This document shows positions 62,401 to 64,000 of a stretch of 64,000 nucleotides of DNA, in pieces. The notes below the pieces were generated by a model. That model worked only from the letters and a program-made list of their open reading frames with translations, made no database searches and was not told the DNA's origin. How positions within the stretch are numbered: position 1 is the first letter of the stretch; each line of letters opens with the position of its first letter. The position numbers and the translations under genes are program-made. The stretch is from PRS1 sp965250265 (GTDB lineage: Bacteria; Bacteroidota; Bacteroidia; Flavobacteriales; Flavobacteriaceae): NCBI GenBank assembly GCA_965250265.1, contig CBDFNO010000014.1, positions 248,001-312,000 of the forward strand, read 5' to 3'.

Positions 62401-64000
62401 TTAATTTTGTGGTCCGTAATTATATTTGTTTTCACTCAGGATCTTATCATCCCAGTCCTTGATGTATTTGAGTCTGTGGAAATCATCGTATTCATAAGTC
62501 ATGATATTCTTTCTGGGATCAGTAATTTTCGTCACGCCCACAATAGGATCGTACTCATAAGTAGTAACCAGTGCTTCTGGGAGACCTCTTAATTCATCTT
62601 CTTGGTCTTGACTTAAACCTGATGCAATAGTGAAACTTGGACCAAAATAGCTTAAAGCTTCAATATCAGCATAAGTTGCATTTACAACCTTTGCAACGAC
62701 ATATCTGTCATCATAGCCCCAAACATATGCAGTAGTAGGTCCTTTTACCTGTTTTATCTCTACAAGATTCTCATTTTCAAAACGTTCAAATAGAAGACGG
62801 GCTTCAAGATCTAGTGTGCCTTTGGCTATTTTTAAAGTATCGGGAAGCGTACCGTTATAAATGGTTTTTTTATTGGATACCATATTGCCATCTCTATAGA
62901 AAATAGTTTGGACAGGTGTATTAAGTATATTAGCAGATTCTAAAGACCCAGCACCACTGTTCACGTGTTCAGCATATAAAAAATCCTTTTTTATAGTCTC
63001 TCCTTCACTACTAGTTGAGGACTGTTCTCTTAATTGATAATTGGGATAAACAGTCACCGCCGGTTTACCTGGGATCAAAACAATTTCCTCTTCTACATCA
63101 TAGTAAGTGTAATTTGTAAGTTGACTTACAATATTTGTTGCTGTATCAAAATACTGGCTAGAGCTAGAAGTTAGAATATTTCCAGCTTTTCCCCAGGCAT
63201 TTGTAGTACGTTTTACCAGCCTTGCGATTCCCGGGTTACATAAGTCATTGAGATTTATCGTATTAATGAAATTATCTGTATTGCATTCCGAAGATGGTAA
63301 TAAGCTAACACCAATTCCAGTATTAACATACCCGCTAGGCAGTGCATAGTAAATATACCAATGATTTGCAGGTACATTTTCTTTAGGAATTGGATATAGA
63401 TTGCTTTTGCTTTCATCTGTATGTAAATAAATTCCAGAATTGGAGTAATATTCGATATCGTAATAGGAATTTGATGAACTTGAAACAGGAACATCTTGTG
63501 AATCATATACAGTGCTTCCACTTGGTTTTCCAAGATAATAGGTTACCCCATACTGTTTAGCCGTTTCTTTACCATTGATATAGTAGGTATATACACCGGC
63601 AAAATAATTCCCTGCATTGTTGGTATTAAAACGGTGTGATGTTGTTCCATTATTTTCTGAGCCTAAAACGTCTTCTATAGTTTCAATAACTTCAGCATAA
63701 CCCATATGTGGCTTGTCTGTACCTGAAGCATAAGAAACTCTATGGAGAATTGTTGTTTCAGTTATAGTGCCTCCAGCATCAGCTGAATGTTGTGTAGAAT
63801 AGTAATCATAATCAGGCATTGAGATTACAGTCCCACTAGGATATTGGTATGATTTATGAAACGCAAGTGTAGTTGCATCGGTATAATCTTTTATATCTTT
63901 AATTCTTACTCCCGCCTTTTCATTATAGTTATAGTTTGTAACTATCACACCTTCCTGAGCTTCAAATGAATTGGAAAAGGTGCTTAAAGGGTTTGCCAAT
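62401..64000 (-). CDS. RHS/YD-repeat-associated protein, 5' end outside window
   Basis: The frame is open at the right edge; the first in-frame start codon visible (TTG near 63999) is not a real start. About 530 residues are visible, rich in Tyr/Asn/Ser/Thr and beta strands, with YDDFHRLKYIKDWDDKIL at the C-terminus typical of YD/RHS repeats, and a KEVTKITDPRK-like repeat before it (VGVTKITDPRKNIMTYEYD). It ends eight bases before the start of the main RHS gene. It probably forms the N-terminal half of a split RHS shell, or a secretion carrier. Confidence 0.8.
   Translation of the reverse strand, partial: LANPLSTFSNSFEAQEGVIVTNYNYNEKAGVRIKDIKDYTDATTLAFHKSYQYPSGTVISMPDYDYYSTQHSADAGGTITETTILHRVSYASGTDKPHMGYAEVIETIEDVLGSENNGTTSHRFNTNNAGNYFAGVYTYYINGKETAKQYGVTYYLGKPSGSTVYDSQDVPVSSSSNSYYDIEYYSNSGIYLHTDESKSNLYPIPKENVPANHWYIYYALPSGYVNTGIGVSLLPSSECNTDNFINTINLNDLCNPGIARLVKRTTNAWGKAGNILTSSSSQYFDTATNIVSQLTNYTYYDVEEEIVLIPGKPAVTVYPNYQLREQSSTSSEGETIKKDFLYAEHVNSGAGSLESANILNTPVQTIFYRDGNMVSNKKTIYNGTLPDTLKIAKGTLDLEARLLFERFENENLVEIKQVKGPTTAYVWGYDDRYVVAKVVNATYADIEALSYFGPSFTIASGLSQDQEDELRGLPEALVTTYEYDPIVGVTKITDPRKNIMTYEYDDFHRLKYIKDWDDKILSENKYNYGPQN

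Noticed and set aside
1..64000. CRISPR arrays, rRNA genes and complete insertion sequences
   Set aside because: I saw no regularly spaced repeats, no rRNA signatures and no complete transposase with terminal repeats. The only transposase-like item is the degenerate rve-like protein at 57964.
63900..64000. TTG near 63999 as the start of the RHS-associated protein
   Set aside because: The frame is open to the edge and there is no signal peptide, so the gene starts outside the window.

Overview
This window comes from a low-GC member of the Bacteroidota, most likely a marine Flavobacteriaceae. The evidence is gene content (bacillithiol deacetylase BshB1, DUF4290 beside murA, DUF2911, a fused CcsBA, a type IX secretion type B sorting domain) and promoters of the Bacteroidota form TTG-N19-TAnnTTTG, seen exactly upstream of the HU gene, tRNA-Met and the XRE regulator. 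I cannot name the genus.

Layout. 1-4.3 kb: 3' part of a metal-efflux CusB adaptor and two tandem M28 aminopeptidase lipoproteins. 4.4-10.9 kb: tRNA-His, a translationally coupled metB-like/TMEM175/bshB1 operon, RluE-type pseudouridine synthase, a TPR lipoprotein, rlmF and a YcaQ-type protein. 10.9-17 kb: an accessory stretch with a pseudogene carrying one nonsense codon, a run of small genes (HNH, DUF4177-like, YidD-like, GIY-YIG), a 49-residue Cys peptide, and a lipoprotein/histidine kinase/response regulator operon. 17-41.6 kb: mainly housekeeping (mscL, ccsBA, truncated globin, kdsC-like, ubiA-like, maf, PIG-L deacetylase, Na+/solute symporter, M20 peptidase, murA, DUF4290, recQ, fmt, HU, yqgE, class IV aminotransferase), interrupted at 32.5-33.3 kb by a single gene framed by inverted repeats. 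41.7-44.4 kb: tRNA-Met followed directly by a tyrosine integrase and two cargo genes. 44.4-48.4 kb: a six-gene type II secretion/pseudopilin-like operon with no ATPase or secretin in view. 48.9-51.7 kb: a response regulator lacking the phospho-acceptor Asp and a type IX-secreted protein.

51.7-64 kb is an RHS polymorphic-toxin island. A large RHS protein with its own tip and candidate membrane immunity protein lies at 58.4-64 kb. An orphan RHS 3' end with a different tip and a different membrane partner lies at 51.8-53.3 kb. Between them sit an XRE regulator, an integrase-fold-like small protein, an AAA-type ATPase, an intact tyrosine recombinase, a second recombinase that has lost catalytic residues, and about 700 bases of hairpin-rich non-coding DNA. 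Near-identical terminator hairpins close both toxin/immunity units. This arrangement suggests a recombinase-associated tip-exchange locus and is the most interesting part of the window.

All functions are read from motifs and context; no database search was possible.
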